In this document: one piece after another, positions 13,938-14,112 of the stretch
How the letters are laid out: each line of letters starts with the position of its first letter
Position numbering within the stretch: the stretch's first letter is position 1
From: PS1 clade bacterium
Lineage (GTDB): Bacteria; Pseudomonadota; Alphaproteobacteria; RS24
Length of the DNA: 14,112 nucleotides
Assembly: GCA_016779015.1 (NCBI GenBank)
Contig: JADHOK010000025.1
Coordinates: 1 to 14,112 of the forward strand
Reading direction: 5' to 3'
Notes under the pieces: generated by a model
What the model was told of the DNA's origin: nothing
The model's database searches: none
What the model saw: the letters and a program-made list of their open reading frames with translations, nothing else
Made by a program: the position numbers and the translations under genes

Positions 13938-14112
13938 GCCGCGTCCCCGCCTTTTTCGTCATCGTCCGAGAGTGCATGGTCGCCCAGCGTGCCAAAGCGG
14001 AAGAATTTCAATATGGCGATCGTGCCGATAAAATTGATGAGTGCATAAAGCAAAGCGATATCGAGGAATTCGGGGCGGCCATCGAAAAAGCCGTAAACCG
14101 CGATGAGCAATA
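13934..14112 (-). CDS. mrpF: Cation/proton antiporter subunit MrpF, 5' end cut by window edge
   Basis: The last 58 codons of a minus-strand frame enter from the right edge and end at a TGA overlapping the mrpG start. The visible part reads LLIAVYGFF, then EFLDIALLYALINFIGTIAI (the third helix and signature of MrpF/MnhF), then LKFFRFGTLGD and an acidic tail. The N-terminal helices, and probably mrpE before it, lie outside the window. Order and overlap support the call. Confidence 0.88.
   Translation of the reverse strand, partial: LLIAVYGFFDGRPEFLDIALLYALINFIGTIAILKFFRFGTLGDHALSDDDEKGGDAA

Noticed and set aside
7258..14112. A Nuo (complex I) operon.
   Set aside because: MrpB, MrpC, MrpF and MrpG signatures are present and no NuoB/C/D/E/F/G/H/I-like genes are seen, so the D-type subunits belong to an Mrp-type complex.

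Overview
The window looks like an ordinary stretch of chromosome from an alphaproteobacterium. It is moderately GC-rich and densely packed, with many stop/start overlaps. The lineage call is an inference from gene types: a phosphomannomutase/phosphoglucomutase with a TASHNDNGW active-site loop, a DUF1289 protein, a PimC/PimD-type acyl-CoA dehydrogenase set and a split, Mbh-ordered Mrp antiporter cluster. I see no insertion sequence, phage gene, CRISPR array, tRNA or rRNA.

Left part (1-2386). A 3'-truncated phosphohexomutase gene on the minus strand runs off the left edge. It is divergent from a plus-strand uroporphyrinogen-III C-methyltransferase gene (cobA-type), with 81 bases between them. 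That gap holds a nested inverted repeat and a promoter-like sequence so close to the cobA ATG that the transcript may be leaderless. A small minus-strand DUF1289 gene converges on cobA with a single base between the stop codons.

Middle part (2387-7257). After a 116-base divergent region with a perfect 8-base-arm palindrome comes a five-gene plus-strand operon: acyl-CoA dehydrogenase (PimC-like), a second, degenerate acyl-CoA dehydrogenase (PimD-like), a crotonase with non-canonical catalytic positions, a small ABM-fold monooxygenase-like protein, and a third acyl-CoA dehydrogenase paralogous to the first. Most genes have a clear Shine-Dalgarno sequence, and the operon ends in a strong hairpin plus T-run. 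Together the genes would desaturate and then hydrate, or otherwise process, an unusual acyl-CoA (dicarboxylic, cyclic, branched or terpenoid/steroid-like). The substrate cannot be read from sequence alone.

Right part (7258-14112). A minus-strand operon enters from the right edge and ends against the acyl-CoA operon. In transcription order it encodes MrpF (partial), MrpG, a fused MbhD/MbhE-like protein (the equivalent of the MrpA C-terminus), MrpB, MrpC, MrpD, a second antiporter-like subunit, an 82-residue two-helix membrane protein and a third, longer antiporter-like subunit. Almost every junction is an overlap, implying translational coupling. No MrpA of the usual large size is present; the layout follows the archaeal Mbh/Mbs/Mrp module. 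The likely product is a multisubunit cation/proton antiporter in the inner membrane. I found no wholly new system. The most interesting points are the extended Mrp complex with its unrecognised small subunit, the crotonase lacking usual catalytic glutamates, and the paired, partly degenerate acyl-CoA dehydrogenases.
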